The position numbers and the translations under genes are program-made. Below are positions 8,423 through 16,609 of a stretch of DNA of 32,579 bases, piece after piece. Source of the DNA: GCA-020352575 sp041635475 (GTDB lineage: Bacteria; Actinomycetota; Acidimicrobiia; Spongiisociales; JAENVV01). The DNA lies in NCBI GenBank assembly GCA_041635475.1, contig JBFKVA010000019.1:1-32579 (forward strand), given 5' to 3'. The number at the start of each line of letters is the position of its first letter. Position 1 is the first letter of the stretch. The notes under the pieces were generated by a model. The model was not told where the DNA came from, did no database searches, and saw only the letters and a list, made by a program, of their open reading frames with translations.

Positions 8423-9134
8423 GGTCGAGGGCATCCACGCCGTCGAAGCTGCCCTTGCCGCAGGTCGAGTGGAGGGGCTGTGGCTCGACCGAGCCCGGCG
8501 CAAGGATGCCGACCGGCTGGCGACGGCCGCCCGTGACCTCGGCGTCCCGGTCAACGTGGTGCCCGACGTGCGAGAACGAGCCGAGACCTCCGCTCCCCAG
8601 GGCGTCGTGGCCGAGTGCCGGCCCATCGAGACCTTGACGGTGAAGGCGCTGGTGAAGGCGGCCCCTCATCCGGCGGGACTCATGGTGCTCGACCACCTCC
8701 AGGATCCGCACAACGTGGGAGCGATTGCTCGCTCGGCGTGGGCTGCGGGGATGCATGGCATCGTCCTGGCCCGGGCGAGGGCGGCCCCTCTCGGGGGGGC
8801 GGCCTTCAAGGCGGCCGCCGGTGCCCTGGAGCACCTCATGGTGGCCGAGGTCGGCTCCACCGCCGACGCGGTCAAGCGCCTGTCGGAGGCCGGTGTCTGG
8901 ACCGTCGGCCTGGTGGCCGGGGCGACGCAAGCTCTCTTTGGCCTCGACCTGTTGACAGCACCGGTGGCGATCGTTGTCGGTTCCGAAGCCGATGGCCTGG
9001 GGAAGCTCGTCGAGGAACGGTGCGACGTCACCGTGTCGATCCCCATGGCCAACCCGTTCGAGAGCCTCAACGCGTCGGTGGCGGCCGCCCTCGCCTGCTT
9101 CGAGGTGCTGCGGGCCCGCACCCAGGAGCCCTGA
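8397..9134 (+). CDS. rlmB: 23S rRNA (guanosine-2'-O-)-methyltransferase, TrmH/RlmB type
   Basis: A SPOUT-class 2'-O-methyltransferase of 245 aa. The N-terminal substrate-binding domain (GIHAVEAALAAGRVEGLWLD) is followed by the three SPOUT motifs: DHLQDPHNVGAIARSAWAAG, VVGSEADGLGKLVEERCD and NPFESLNASVAAALACFEVLR. These form the trefoil-knot S-adenosylmethionine site. The family methylates G2251 of 23S rRNA in E. coli, but the exact target here is inferred. The start ATG at 8397 lies inside the cysS 3' end, a cysS-rlmB arrangement that is common in actinobacteria. Confidence 0.92.
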   Translation: MASAGIGRRVEGIHAVEAALAAGRVEGLWLDRARRKDADRLATAARDLGVPVNVVPDVRERAETSAPQGVVAECRPIETLTVKALVKAAPHPAGLMVLDHLQDPHNVGAIARSAWAAGMHGIVLARARAAPLGGAAFKAAAGALEHLMVAEVGSTADAVKRLSEAGVWTVGLVAGATQALFGLDLLTAPVAIVVGSEADGLGKLVEERCDVTVSIPMANPFESLNASVAAALACFEVLRARTQEP

Positions 9135-9171
9135 TCTCCGACAGGTGCAGGGCCAAAGGTGGTGGCGGAGG

Positions 9172-9177
9172 TATCCT
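9172..9177 (+). promoter_or_regulatory. Putative -10 box (TATCCT) of tRNA-Thr
   Basis: TATCCT lies 12 bases upstream of the mature tRNA 5' end, so transcription would begin a few bases before it. The -35 is not obvious. Confidence 0.4.
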
Positions 9178-9189
9178 GACGGGCCGAAC

Positions 9190-9264
9190 GCTGGTGTAGC
9201 TCAGTTCGGCCAGAGCAGCTGCCTTGTAAGCAGCAGGTCGCGGGTTCGAGTCCCGCCGCCAGCT
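9190..9264 (+). tRNA. tRNA-Thr (anticodon TGT)
   Basis: A full cloverleaf can be drawn by hand. The acceptor stem is GCTGGTG (9190-9196) with CGCCAGC (9257-9263), containing one G-U pair. The D arm is GCTC/GAGC. The anticodon stem GCTGC/GCAGC has loop CTTGTAA, giving anticodon TGT at 9225-9227. The T arm is GCGGG-TTCGAGT-CCCGC (9240-9256). The discriminator is T9264 and CCA is not encoded. It decodes ACA codons. Confidence 0.95.
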
Positions 9265-9287
9265 CCGAAGAACCTGGAGAGAACGAC

Positions 9288-9863
9288 ATGGCGGGAAAAC
9301 ACCTAGGCCCCGGCAAGGGCCGCTTCCTGTGGGAACTGGCCCGGTATGTCGTGGCGTGGGTGGCGATCGTCGGGGCCCTCGTCGGCGTGTTCTGGCTCAT
9401 CTCGAACCTGCTTCCGACCTGGCTGGGGACGAACTCGACGACGACCGCCACCGCCGTGGCGGCACCGACAACGACGGTGGCCCCGTCCACCGAGCCGGCC
9501 ACGACCGCCACCCCTGAGACGACGACGACCACGACGACCACCACGACCACGACGACGACGCTTCCCCCGGTGCTCGAGCCCGGTCAGCTGTGGGTCCTGG
9601 TGCTGAACTCGACAGGACGGGCCGGGCTGGCAGGGGGGGTGACGGGCCTCCTTGATGAAGCCGGGTACCTCGTGCTCACCCCTGACAACTACGCGACGGA
9701 ACTCCGGGTGACCCGCATCGTCCACGCCGAGGGGCTGGGCATCGAGGCGGCCGAGCTGGCGAACGCGTTCTTCCCCGATGCAGAGGTTCTCCTGGACACC
9801 GAGGGCCTCACCGCGGCCGATCCCGACCTCGTGGTGATCCTCGGCACGAACTACGAGCCGTGA
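9288..9863 (+). CDS. Membrane-anchored LytR C-terminal-domain protein with poly-Thr linker
   Basis: A 191-aa protein. A Shine-Dalgarno (GGAGAG) precedes the ATG. A basic N-terminus leads into one membrane helix at about residues 20-40 (YVVAWVAIVGALVGVFWLI). Next is a Thr/Ala/Pro-rich linker with an uninterrupted run of 14 Thr around residues 78-91. The outer domain (LWVLVLNSTGRAGLAGGVTGLLDEAGYLV ... DLVVILG) matches the LytR_C fold, which accompanies LytR-CpsA-Psr wall-polymer ligases. No ligase domain is present here. The role is probably at the cell wall, with the linker spanning the envelope. It overlaps the next gene by 4 bases (GTGA). Confidence 0.8.
   Translation: MAGKHLGPGKGRFLWELARYVVAWVAIVGALVGVFWLISNLLPTWLGTNSTTTATAVAAPTTTVAPSTEPATTATPETTTTTTTTTTTTTTLPPVLEPGQLWVLVLNSTGRAGLAGGVTGLLDEAGYLVLTPDNYATELRVTRIVHAEGLGIEAAELANAFFPDAEVLLDTEGLTAADPDLVVILGTNYEP
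9519..9560 (+). repeat. Low-complexity ACG/ACC codon tract
   Basis: A run of only ACG and ACC codons encodes the poly-threonine linker of the LytR_C protein. Such tracts are prone to slippage, so its length may vary between strains. Confidence 0.8.
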
Positions 9864-10747
9864 CCCCCGAGTCCGGCGATCCGTTCGGCCGTGGCTTCGG
9901 GCGGGCGGTGGAGGCAAGCGAGTTCTCGTCGCTCTGGGCCTGGTTGATGGCGGGCCTGAGCATGGTGGCGATCGGGACCGCCATCATCGGCCGCCTGTTC
10001 CCCGTGGTCATGGCGCTCGACCTCGTCGCCCTGTGGCCGGTCCCGGCCCTGGCGGTTGTGGCGGCCCTCATTGCGCGCCTACTTCGACTGAGGGGCGTGA
10101 GCCGGGTCGTCGGGCCGCTGCTCCTGGTGACCTGGCTCATCCTCGGCGTTGGCTGGTGGTCGACTGGGACGCCCCCGTCGCCGTCCCGGGCCGCCGACAT
10201 CCTCGGTCCACCCCAGGTGCCCGCGGAGGTCGCGCTCGGGATCTCGCTCGACGGCGAGCTGACGATCGGGCCGGGTTCGGCGCACGTCTACTCGGTTCGT
10301 CTCGCGCGCCGGGGTGGAGCAGTCGGGGCCCCCGACGTTCTCGAAGCTCGGCAGGACGACGCGATGGCGATGACGGTGCGCGAGCGTCCGGACAGCGGCT
10401 GGTACCTCTCGTCGGGGTGGGATGTCACGTTGCACCCGGCTGCCTTGTGGCGGATCGACGCCACCGCCCGGACCGTATCCCTCGACCTCACCGGGATCCC
10501 GATCGGCGAACTCCAGGTGGCCGGCGACGGGACGATCGCCCTGGGGGACCCTGTCGGGCCGGTGGCCGTCCACCTCGACGGGAATGTTGAGGTGTCGGTC
10601 CCGTTCGGCGTCCCGGTGAAGGTCGTCGGTGCGGCCGAGGTCCCGGCCGGGTGGGAGAGCACCGACGCCGGCGCCACGTCGCCGACCGCCGGCGAGGGCT
10701 ACGTCATCACGGTGGCCGGTCAGGGGATCCGGGTCACCGAGCGGTAG
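9860..10747 (+). CDS. Membrane protein of unknown function with beta-rich outer domain
   Basis: A 295-aa protein starting at GTG, overlapping the previous stop by 4 bases. Three hydrophobic segments lie in the first 105 residues (WAWLMAGLSMVAIGTAIIG, LDLVALWPVPALAVVAALIA, GPLLLVTWLILGVGWW). The rest is a soluble beta-rich region with repeated short strands (GELTIGPGSAHVYSV, GNVEVSVPFGVPVKVVGAAEVPAGWESTDAGA). The end resembles the DUF2154/LiaF-like pattern of a beta-helix adhesin-like domain, but I cannot name a family with confidence. It precedes the AI-2E transporter by 13 bases. Confidence 0.65.
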   Translation: MTPESGDPFGRGFGRAVEASEFSSLWAWLMAGLSMVAIGTAIIGRLFPVVMALDLVALWPVPALAVVAALIARLLRLRGVSRVVGPLLLVTWLILGVGWWSTGTPPSPSRAADILGPPQVPAEVALGISLDGELTIGPGSAHVYSVRLARRGGAVGAPDVLEARQDDAMAMTVRERPDSGWYLSSGWDVTLHPAALWRIDATARTVSLDLTGIPIGELQVAGDGTIALGDPVGPVAVHLDGNVEVSVPFGVPVKVVGAAEVPAGWESTDAGATSPTAGEGYVITVAGQGIRVTER

Positions 10748-10760
10748 GCTGTGGCGGATC

Positions 10761-11987
10761 GTGAGGCCCACCGACACCAACCAGATCACCCGCCGCGTCG
10801 GCATCGCCGCGTGGACGATCGTGGGGGTCTTCGCCGTCATCGCCATCGTCGTGTGGCTCGTCATCCAGGCCAAGGTGATCGTCATCCCGGTGGTGTTCGC
10901 GTTCGCGATCGTCTACCTCCTGAACCCGTTCGTGACCGGCCTGCAGCGTCTCCGCATCGGACGCATCCTCGGGTCGGCCATCGGCTACCTCGTGGTGGCA
11001 GTCCTCCTGCTGGGCCTGGGTTCGGTCATGGCCCCGATGCTCTCGGCCCAGACCACCCAGCTCATCGACCAGGTCCCGCTCATCTACGACCGGGTCACGG
11101 GGTGGGTGGCCGACACGGCCGGCTCCGTGGGAATCGGCGGCGTCGAAACCCTCACCTTTGACGAACTCGTCGCGCTCGTCGCCGAGCCCGGGTTCGTCTT
11201 CTCCGAAGGGGTGCAGGAGTTCGCGGGGACTGCGTTCGGGTTGGCGGTCGGCCTCTTGGGGACCGTGGGCCTCGTGTTCCTGTCCCCGGTGATCGCGTTC
11301 TACATCCTGGTCGACCTTCCCCGGCTCCGTGGCGTGCTCAGCGCGCTCCTGCCACCGTCGGCCCGCGAAGAGACCCTTCATGTGGCAGATCGACTGGGGC
11401 GAGCACTCGGCGGGTTCGTGCGGGGGCAACTGCTGGCAGCCACGATCGTCGCGCTCCTGTCGATGCTCGGCTACCGGATCGTCGGACTCGAGCTGTGGCT
11501 CGTGGTGGGGATCATCGCCGGGCTGATGAACATGATTCCCCTCGTGGGGCCGTGGATCGGTGGCGCCACCGCGATCGGTGCCGCCCTCGTGTCGGGGAAC
11601 CTGGGGCTCGTCGTGGCGGTCGGCGTCGTGGCCCTCGTCGTCCAGCAGATCGACAACCAACTGGTGAGCCCCCTCGTGTTGCGGGCCACGGTCAAGCTGC
11701 ATCCGTCCCTCATCATCCTCGCCCTCATCGTGGGCGGATCGGTGGCAGGGCTCCTCGGCGTGATCCTGGCGGTGCCGCTCACGGCGATCGTCAAGGTCGT
11801 TGCCTCCCACCTGTGGCGAACCCGCATCCTGGGCGAGCCGTGGCGCCAGGCGGTCGAAGCGATCATCGAGGAACCCGAGATCACCCGGACCGGTGAGATC
11901 CTCGTGGAGCGGATCCGAGCGCGCAGGGAACAGGCCGAGAAGGACCGGGGCGCGACGGAAGAGCACCGTTCGTTCTTCGACGAGTGA
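10761..11987 (+). CDS. AI-2E family transporter (PerM/TqsA-like)
   Basis: A 408-aa polytopic membrane protein with seven or more hydrophobic segments. Family signs are the N-terminal VVFAFAIVYLLNPFV, the central FLSPVIAFYILVDLPRLRGVL, and the C-terminal GIIAGLMNMIPLVGPWIGGATAIGAALV, LVVQQIDNQLVSPLVLRATVKLHPSLIILALIVGG and LLGVILAVPLTAIVKV. Members export small molecules or ions; AI-2 export is shown for only a few, so the substrate is unknown. The start is GTG 10761. The frame is open upstream to 10629 but would overlap the previous gene. Confidence 0.9.
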   Translation: MRPTDTNQITRRVGIAAWTIVGVFAVIAIVVWLVIQAKVIVIPVVFAFAIVYLLNPFVTGLQRLRIGRILGSAIGYLVVAVLLLGLGSVMAPMLSAQTTQLIDQVPLIYDRVTGWVADTAGSVGIGGVETLTFDELVALVAEPGFVFSEGVQEFAGTAFGLAVGLLGTVGLVFLSPVIAFYILVDLPRLRGVLSALLPPSAREETLHVADRLGRALGGFVRGQLLAATIVALLSMLGYRIVGLELWLVVGIIAGLMNMIPLVGPWIGGATAIGAALVSGNLGLVVAVGVVALVVQQIDNQLVSPLVLRATVKLHPSLIILALIVGGSVAGLLGVILAVPLTAIVKVVASHLWRTRILGEPWRQAVEAIIEEPEITRTGEILVERIRARREQAEKDRGATEEHRSFFDE

Positions 11988-11990
11988 CCC

Positions 11991-12704
11991 GTGCCAACCG
12001 AGGAACTTGCACCCCAGGACTCCTATCTCCGCGCGATCAAGGCGCGGGTCATCGATCATCACCCGGAAGGCGTGATCCTCGACCGAACCGTCTTCTACGC
12101 CCGTGGTGGTGGCCAGCCCGGTGACATCGGGATCCTGGCGGCCGATGAAGGCGCCTTCGAGGTGGTCGACACGTACCGCAAGGACGGGGCCGTGGTCCAC
12201 CGGATGGCCGGTGCCGCCCCCCCGGTGGGAAGCCTCGTCGAGGCGACGATCGACTGGGAGCGTCGCTACCACCTCATGCGGACCCACACCGCCCTCCATG
12301 GACTGACCGCGATCATCTGGAAGGGCTTCGGGGCGAAGGCGACCGGGTCGAACATGGCCCCGGGCGAGGCCCGGATCGATTTCGAACTGCCCTCCATCTC
12401 GGTCGAGTTCGGGCAGCTGGTCGAAGCTCGACTCAACGAAGCCCTGGCCGTCGGCCACGCGACCCGGATCCACCACATGGCACGGGCCGAGGCCCTGGCC
12501 GACCCCGACCTCATCCGTACGAAGGTGAACCTCATCCCCGAGTCGGTGAAGGTGCTGCGCATCGTCGACATCGGCTCGCTCGACCGACAGGCCGACGGAG
12601 GGACCCACGTCCACAACACCCACGAGGTGGGCCCGATCAGGGTGATCGGCACCGAGTCGAAGGGGAAGGCGAACAAGCGCATGCGGATCGCGGTCCCCGG
12701 ATGA
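11991..12704 (+). CDS. Alanyl-tRNA editing protein, AlaX type
   Basis: A free-standing homologue of the AlaRS editing domain (237 aa), expected to hydrolyse Ser- or Gly-tRNA(Ala) mischarges. It has DRTVFYARGGGQPGDIG, the zinc-binding HTALH motif, and DGGTHVHNTHEVG where the family normally has CGGTHV. The usual Cys zinc ligand position is therefore Asp (ADGGTH), while the His is kept. The start GTG is 3 bases after the transporter stop. The end overlaps the next gene by 4 bases (ATGA). Related forms may use Asp as ligand, so activity is probably retained. Confidence 0.85.
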   Translation: MPTEELAPQDSYLRAIKARVIDHHPEGVILDRTVFYARGGGQPGDIGILAADEGAFEVVDTYRKDGAVVHRMAGAAPPVGSLVEATIDWERRYHLMRTHTALHGLTAIIWKGFGAKATGSNMAPGEARIDFELPSISVEFGQLVEARLNEALAVGHATRIHHMARAEALADPDLIRTKVNLIPESVKVLRIVDIGSLDRQADGGTHVHNTHEVGPIRVIGTESKGKANKRMRIAVPG

Positions 12705-13669
12705 TCGACTTCGTCCTCGGCCTCTACTTCGCCTCCCTTGTCGTCCGGGGGTGGATGCGCGGCCTCGTGCGGGAGGTGATGGACCTTGTCGGCCTCCTGG
12801 TGGGTGTGGTGTTCGGCGTCCGTTTCAGCGCGGCAGCCGGGGCGTTCGTCGAGGGCTGGAGTGGCCTCGGACCGGGAACGTCGAGGATCCTCGGAGGGAT
12901 GGTCGTCTTCCTCGGGGTCGGGATCGCCTCCTCGGTGGTTGCCCGCTACCTGGGACGGGTCATGAAGCTCCCCGGGCTGAACCTCTCCAACCGGCTGGGG
13001 GGGAGTGGCCTTGCGTTCGGGTGGGGGTGGGTGCTGGCCACGATCGTCATCTCGGTGGCGGCGGTGGCGCCACTCCCTGCCGAGTGGCAGGGGCGCTTGG
13101 CCGAGAGCGAACTCGCCGGCATGCTCACCAACGACCGCCAGCCGGTCCAAGTCGCCATCAGGCGGTTCACGGGTGACCGGACGCTCCAGTCGGCGCTCAA
13201 CTTCGACCGCCTCATCGGTGACGACCGCGTCGTCCTCGACCCGGATGAGACGTACGAGATCGAACAAGCCCCGGACGACGAGGTCTTCCGGGACCGCGAG
13301 GCCGAGCGGACCATCTTCGATCTCGTCAACATCGCCCGGCTCGACGCCGGGGTGCAGCCACTCGACTGGAATGACCGGCTGGCCGAGGTGGCGGCCGGGT
13401 ACGCCCGGGACATGGCGGTCCGCGGGTTCTTCAGCCACTACTCGCCCGAGGGGGAGTCGGTCGCCGATCGTGTGGCCGAAGCCGGGGTGCCCTATCGCAT
13501 CGTGGGCGAGAACCTGGCGCTGGCGGTCACCGTCGAGATCGCCCATGAGGGGCTCATGGAGAGCGAGGGGCACCGGGAGAACATCGAACACCCCGAGTTT
13601 CGGAGTCTCGGGGTGGGCGTGGCCGACACGCCCTACGGCCTCGTGGTCGTCCAGGTGTTCCACGGATGA
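12701..13669 (+). CDS. CvpA-like membrane domain fused to an extracellular CAP domain
   Basis: A 322-aa protein. Residues about 1-130 form four hydrophobic segments in the CvpA pattern (MIDFVLGLYFASLVVRGWMRGLVREVMDLVGLLVG ... GWGWVLATIVISVAAV). After a linker, residues about 200-322 form a CAP/SCP-like domain: FDLVNIARLDAGVQPLDWNDRLAEVAAGYARDMAVRGFFSHYSPEG, GENLA, ESEGHRENIEHPEFRSLGVGV and VQVFHG. The His residues in FFSHYSP and SEGHRENI match conserved CAP cavity positions. A CvpA-protease version exists in mycobacteria (MarP); here the protease is replaced by a CAP domain. It overlaps both neighbours by 4 bases, so it is translationally coupled. Function is unknown, probably in the envelope. 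Confidence 0.85.
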   Translation: MIDFVLGLYFASLVVRGWMRGLVREVMDLVGLLVGVVFGVRFSAAAGAFVEGWSGLGPGTSRILGGMVVFLGVGIASSVVARYLGRVMKLPGLNLSNRLGGSGLAFGWGWVLATIVISVAAVAPLPAEWQGRLAESELAGMLTNDRQPVQVAIRRFTGDRTLQSALNFDRLIGDDRVVLDPDETYEIEQAPDDEVFRDREAERTIFDLVNIARLDAGVQPLDWNDRLAEVAAGYARDMAVRGFFSHYSPEGESVADRVAEAGVPYRIVGENLALAVTVEIAHEGLMESEGHRENIEHPEFRSLGVGVADTPYGLVVVQVFHG

Positions 13670-13965
13670 AGGTCGCAATCCTCACGAACGACCTGATGGA
13701 CCGGATACGGATCGCGGCCGTCGTCCGAGCGGCCGGGGGAGAGGTCACCGACACCGAAGTGGCCAACGTGGTCTTCGTCGACCTCCGGACCGTTTCACCT
13801 CGGGAGATCACTGCCCACGCCGAGATGGCGACGGTGGTCGCCTACGGGGCTCACGTCGAGTCGGACGTGCTGGCCGCGGCCTCGGCGGCGGGAGCGATGG
13901 CCCTTCCCCGGTCCCGGTTCTTCGCCCGACTTCCGGCGCTGCTCGGAATCGAGACCGAGGACTGA
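13666..13965 (+). CDS. Small receiver-like (pseudo-receiver) protein
   Basis: A 99-aa protein starting in an ATGA overlap with the CvpA-CAP gene. The pattern MKVAILTNDLMDRIRIAAVVRAAGG ... VVFVDLRTVSPREI ... TVVAYGAHVESDVLAAASAAGAMALPRSRFFARLPALL resembles a response-regulator receiver fold. An Asp lies in the beta-3 position (VFVDL), but the N-terminal acidic pair and the usual Lys of beta-5 are missing (PRSRF instead). It has no output domain. Such small proteins occur widely, with unknown function. Phosphorylation by a kinase seems unlikely. Confidence 0.65.
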   Translation: MKVAILTNDLMDRIRIAAVVRAAGGEVTDTEVANVVFVDLRTVSPREITAHAEMATVVAYGAHVESDVLAAASAAGAMALPRSRFFARLPALLGIETED

Positions 13966-13969
13966 TCCG

Positions 13970-15382
13970 TCACTCGGCGGCGGCCGCCAACAGTTCCTGC
14001 TCGGACTCCTTGATGCACTCCAGGAACTCGGTCATGTCCGGGACGAGGTCGTAGTCGGCCACGACCCCCCAGTTCATCATCCCCGAGTAGGAGAACAGGG
14101 CGATGGAGAGGCCGTGGTACTGCCAGAGCGGCACGAGGGGGTACGTGGCGAGCATGCGCGCCTCTCCCAGGTAGAGGGGGAACTGGGGGCCTGGGACGTT
14201 GGTGATCGTCATGTTGAACGGACGACGGTCGGCCGCGGCCTTGAGACCCATGCTCAGCAGCGTGACCGGGGTCCCGGAGGCCGCCGCCACCAGGGCCGCC
14301 GCCCCCTCGGCCTGGTTCGTGCGCTTGAGCCTGAGTGTCTCGGCCCGGATGGCTGCCAGCCGTTCCATCGGGTCCAGCTCACCGATGTGGAGGCCGACGA
14401 GCCACATGGCGACCTGGTTCCCCAGGTCGCCGCCGTTTCCACCGGCCCGCACCGAGACGGGGACCATGGCCCGGAAGTCAGTGCCGACAGGGTCGAACCC
14501 GCGGTGCTCCGCCAGGAACGAACGGATCGCCCCGGCGATGATCGTCAGGACGATGTCGTTGACCGAGGCCCCGGTGGCCGCTCGGATCTGCTTGAGATCG
14601 GCGAGAGGAGTATCGAGCCACGCGAACCGTCGGTTCGGTCCGATCTTGTCGTTGAGTGGTGTCCGTGTCGTTGGCGACAGCCATCCCGATCGCAGGGCGT
14701 TGGTGGTGGTCTGGATCCGTTGGGCGATCCGCTGACCGACCTCCTCGGCCTGGTCGAGGAGGTTCCCGACCCCTCTGGCCGCGTCGACGAGCCTCCGGGT
14801 GAGTCGGGCGTGTTCGGCCACGAGGAGTTCGGCTCCCGTGGGCATGGGACGCGGTGTCCACTCCCGTGGCTCGAGGATCGTCGGGTCGGGTCCGAAGTTG
14901 AGGATCATCCCCATGAGTTCCACGCCGGCCATGCCGTCGATCATGCAGTGGTGGATCTTGTTGATGATCGCAAAGCGGCCTCCTTCGAGCCCCTCAACCA
15001 GCCACATCTCCCACAGCGGCTTCGACCGGTCGAGGCCTTGGGAGACGATGCGACCGGCGAGGGCTTGCAGCTGCGCCTCGGTCCCCGGTTTGGGAAGGGC
15101 CGAGTGACGAACGTGGTACTCCAGGTTGAAGTGCTCGTCGTCGACCCACACCGGGTACCGCTCGATGGGGATCCAGGCCAGCTTCTGGCGGTAGCGGGGA
15201 GCGAGGTGGATGCGCCCGGCCATGTAGCGGCGAACCCGCTCGATGTCCAGGCCGCCCGCGGGCGTGGCCATCCCCTCGGACTCGACGATGAGCACCGAGG
15301 CGACGTGCATGTGGGTCTCGGGTGACTCGAGCGCCAGGAAGGAGGTGTCGAGGAACGAGAGACGCTCGAAGGTCGCCGGCAT
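13970..15382 (-). CDS. Wax ester synthase/diacylglycerol acyltransferase (WS/DGAT)
   Basis: A 470-aa acyl-CoA-dependent acyltransferase making triacylglycerol or wax esters, a storage-lipid enzyme common in actinobacteria. It starts with the family-typical LSFLDTSFLALESPETHMHVASV. The catalytic HHxxxDG motif is HHCMIDG (in KIHHCMIDGMAGVELM). The C-terminal domain has VNDIVLTIIAGAIR, FRAMVPVSVR, GNQVAMWLVGL and the conserved TNVPGPQFPLYL. The length fits the 450-480 aa norm. The gene converges with the receiver-like gene, with only 4 bases between the stops. A -10-like box lies 6 bases before its ATG. Confidence 0.93.
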   Translation of the reverse strand: MPATFERLSFLDTSFLALESPETHMHVASVLIVESEGMATPAGGLDIERVRRYMAGRIHLAPRYRQKLAWIPIERYPVWVDDEHFNLEYHVRHSALPKPGTEAQLQALAGRIVSQGLDRSKPLWEMWLVEGLEGGRFAIINKIHHCMIDGMAGVELMGMILNFGPDPTILEPREWTPRPMPTGAELLVAEHARLTRRLVDAARGVGNLLDQAEEVGQRIAQRIQTTTNALRSGWLSPTTRTPLNDKIGPNRRFAWLDTPLADLKQIRAATGASVNDIVLTIIAGAIRSFLAEHRGFDPVGTDFRAMVPVSVRAGGNGGDLGNQVAMWLVGLHIGELDPMERLAAIRAETLRLKRTNQAEGAAALVAAASGTPVTLLSMGLKAAADRRPFNMTITNVPGPQFPLYLGEARMLATYPLVPLWQYHGLSIALFSYSGMMNWGVVADYDLVPDMTEFLECIKESEQELLAAAAE

Positions 15383-15388
15383 GAGGGA

Positions 15389-15394
15389 ATGCTA
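15389..15394 (-). promoter_or_regulatory. Putative -10 box (TAGCAT) of the WS/DGAT gene
   Basis: On the minus strand TAGCAT ends 6 bases before the ATG at 15382, with no Shine-Dalgarno, again suggesting a leaderless transcript. Confidence 0.4.
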
Positions 15395-15508
15395 TCGAGC
15401 ATCGGCCCAGGCCGATCGGTCGATCTCGGTGAGCGGGCGCGCACCGGCGCCGCCTCGGACATGGGGTTGGGAGAAGGGGTGCGGGTCGGACGGCGAGAGG
15501 GAGGCGGG

Positions 15509-16609
15509 TCAGGGCGGTCCGGCCCGGGTGTGCCGAACGAAGCGGCGCCGTTGGGGTGGTGAGGCGGGATCGATCGTGTATCCCCGACCGTGGACCACGA
15601 CGTGGTGGTGATACCAGCAGAGGGTGGCGAGGTTGTCCGGGTCGGTGGTGCCGCCCTCTGACCAGGGGATGATGTGGTGGGCCTGGAGTCGGTAGCGGCT
15701 GGTGCACCCATCTGCAGTGCATCCGCCGTCCCTGTGGGCAACGTGGCGCCGGAGCCTCGGCGGGATGACCCTGGTGGTGCGCCCGACCGCCAACGGGACG
15801 CCTTCGCGGGAGATGGCCTGGATGTCGAGGGTGCCTTCGCACAGGACCTGGTTGAGGATCGCCGTTCCGGCGATCGGGCCGCCTCCGATGGCGACGCCGG
15901 CTTCGCCTCTGCTGGCGGTGAAGGTTGAAGCGTCGACGTGGACCGTGACCGTCGGCGCGTCCTGGGTCCCCGGGCTCGTGCGCCCGAGGCTTTCGGCGCA
16001 GATCGCCGCCAGCGCATCCGCCGTGCGGGCGGCCCGGGACTCACGTGGGAGGTCGACGTCGATGGGGAAGCTGTCTGCCTTGTCGAGGAGAGCCTTTTCG
16101 ACGACGCGGCCCTCGTACCCGGGCAGGAGGCCGTGCAGCCGCCAACTCGACTGGTCGAGGTTTGGCTGGATCACCAGGTGGCGTGATTCGAAGGCGTCGA
16201 TGTGGGTGCGGGGTGCCCGACGCCGATGGCGAGCGGCGAGGCGCCTCACGCCGAAGACGTCGAGGCCGGCCGAGAGGCGCAGGGTATGGGCGTCGACCCC
16301 AGTGGCGGCGAGGCCAAGCGTGGCGCTGGCTCGGTCGAACGAGATAGCTCCGTCGGCGAGGGCGTCGATGATGTCGGGATGACCCGGCCCGGACCGGGAG
16401 GCGCCAACCAGTCCCTGGGCAGTGGTCGGATCGATGTCGAGTCGACCGGCTACCCACTCGACCAGTGTCCGGCACCCGTCCGCCGTGGGGATCTGGGCCT
16501 CGTCGATCGAGCGGAGGAGGTCGAGTTGGTGGGCACGGAGCCGACCGATGAGCAGTTCGGTCTCGACGAGCCGTGTTTCGAGGCTGTCGGGGGTTGTGGT
16601 ATCGAACAT
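15509..16609 (-). CDS. DUF222 / HNH endonuclease-like protein (13E12 family)
   Basis: A 366-aa protein with the N-terminal DUF222 region (LLIGRLRAHQLDLLRSIDEAQI, DGCRTLVEWVAGRLDIDPTTAQGLVGASR). The C-terminal HNH domain reads HRDGGCTADGCTSRYRLQAHHIIPWSEGGTTDPDNLATLCWYHHHVVVHGRGY; two CxxC-type cysteine pairs would hold zinc and HHIIPWSEGG...N...H is the HNH core. This is the 13E12 repeat family of actinobacteria, often multi-copy and possibly mobile. Its own target is unknown. A perfect SOS-box palindrome covers the start codon, so expression is probably repressed by LexA and induced by DNA damage. Confidence 0.9.
   Translation of the reverse strand: MFDTTTPDSLETRLVETELLIGRLRAHQLDLLRSIDEAQIPTADGCRTLVEWVAGRLDIDPTTAQGLVGASRSGPGHPDIIDALADGAISFDRASATLGLAATGVDAHTLRLSAGLDVFGVRRLAARHRRRAPRTHIDAFESRHLVIQPNLDQSSWRLHGLLPGYEGRVVEKALLDKADSFPIDVDLPRESRAARTADALAAICAESLGRTSPGTQDAPTVTVHVDASTFTASRGEAGVAIGGGPIAGTAILNQVLCEGTLDIQAISREGVPLAVGRTTRVIPPRLRRHVAHRDGGCTADGCTSRYRLQAHHIIPWSEGGTTDPDNLATLCWYHHHVVVHGRGYTIDPASPPQRRRFVRHTRAGPP

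Noticed and set aside
9519..9560. Short repeats resembling a CRISPR or tandem-repeat array
   Set aside because: They are simple Thr codons in a reading frame. No spacer-repeat structure and no cas genes are present in the window.
10734..12623. A 629-codon minus-strand frame antisense to the AI-2E transporter and AlaX genes
   Set aside because: Composed mainly of Asp/His/Arg/Gly as expected for the complement of hydrophobic coding sequence. The plus-strand genes carry clear family motifs.
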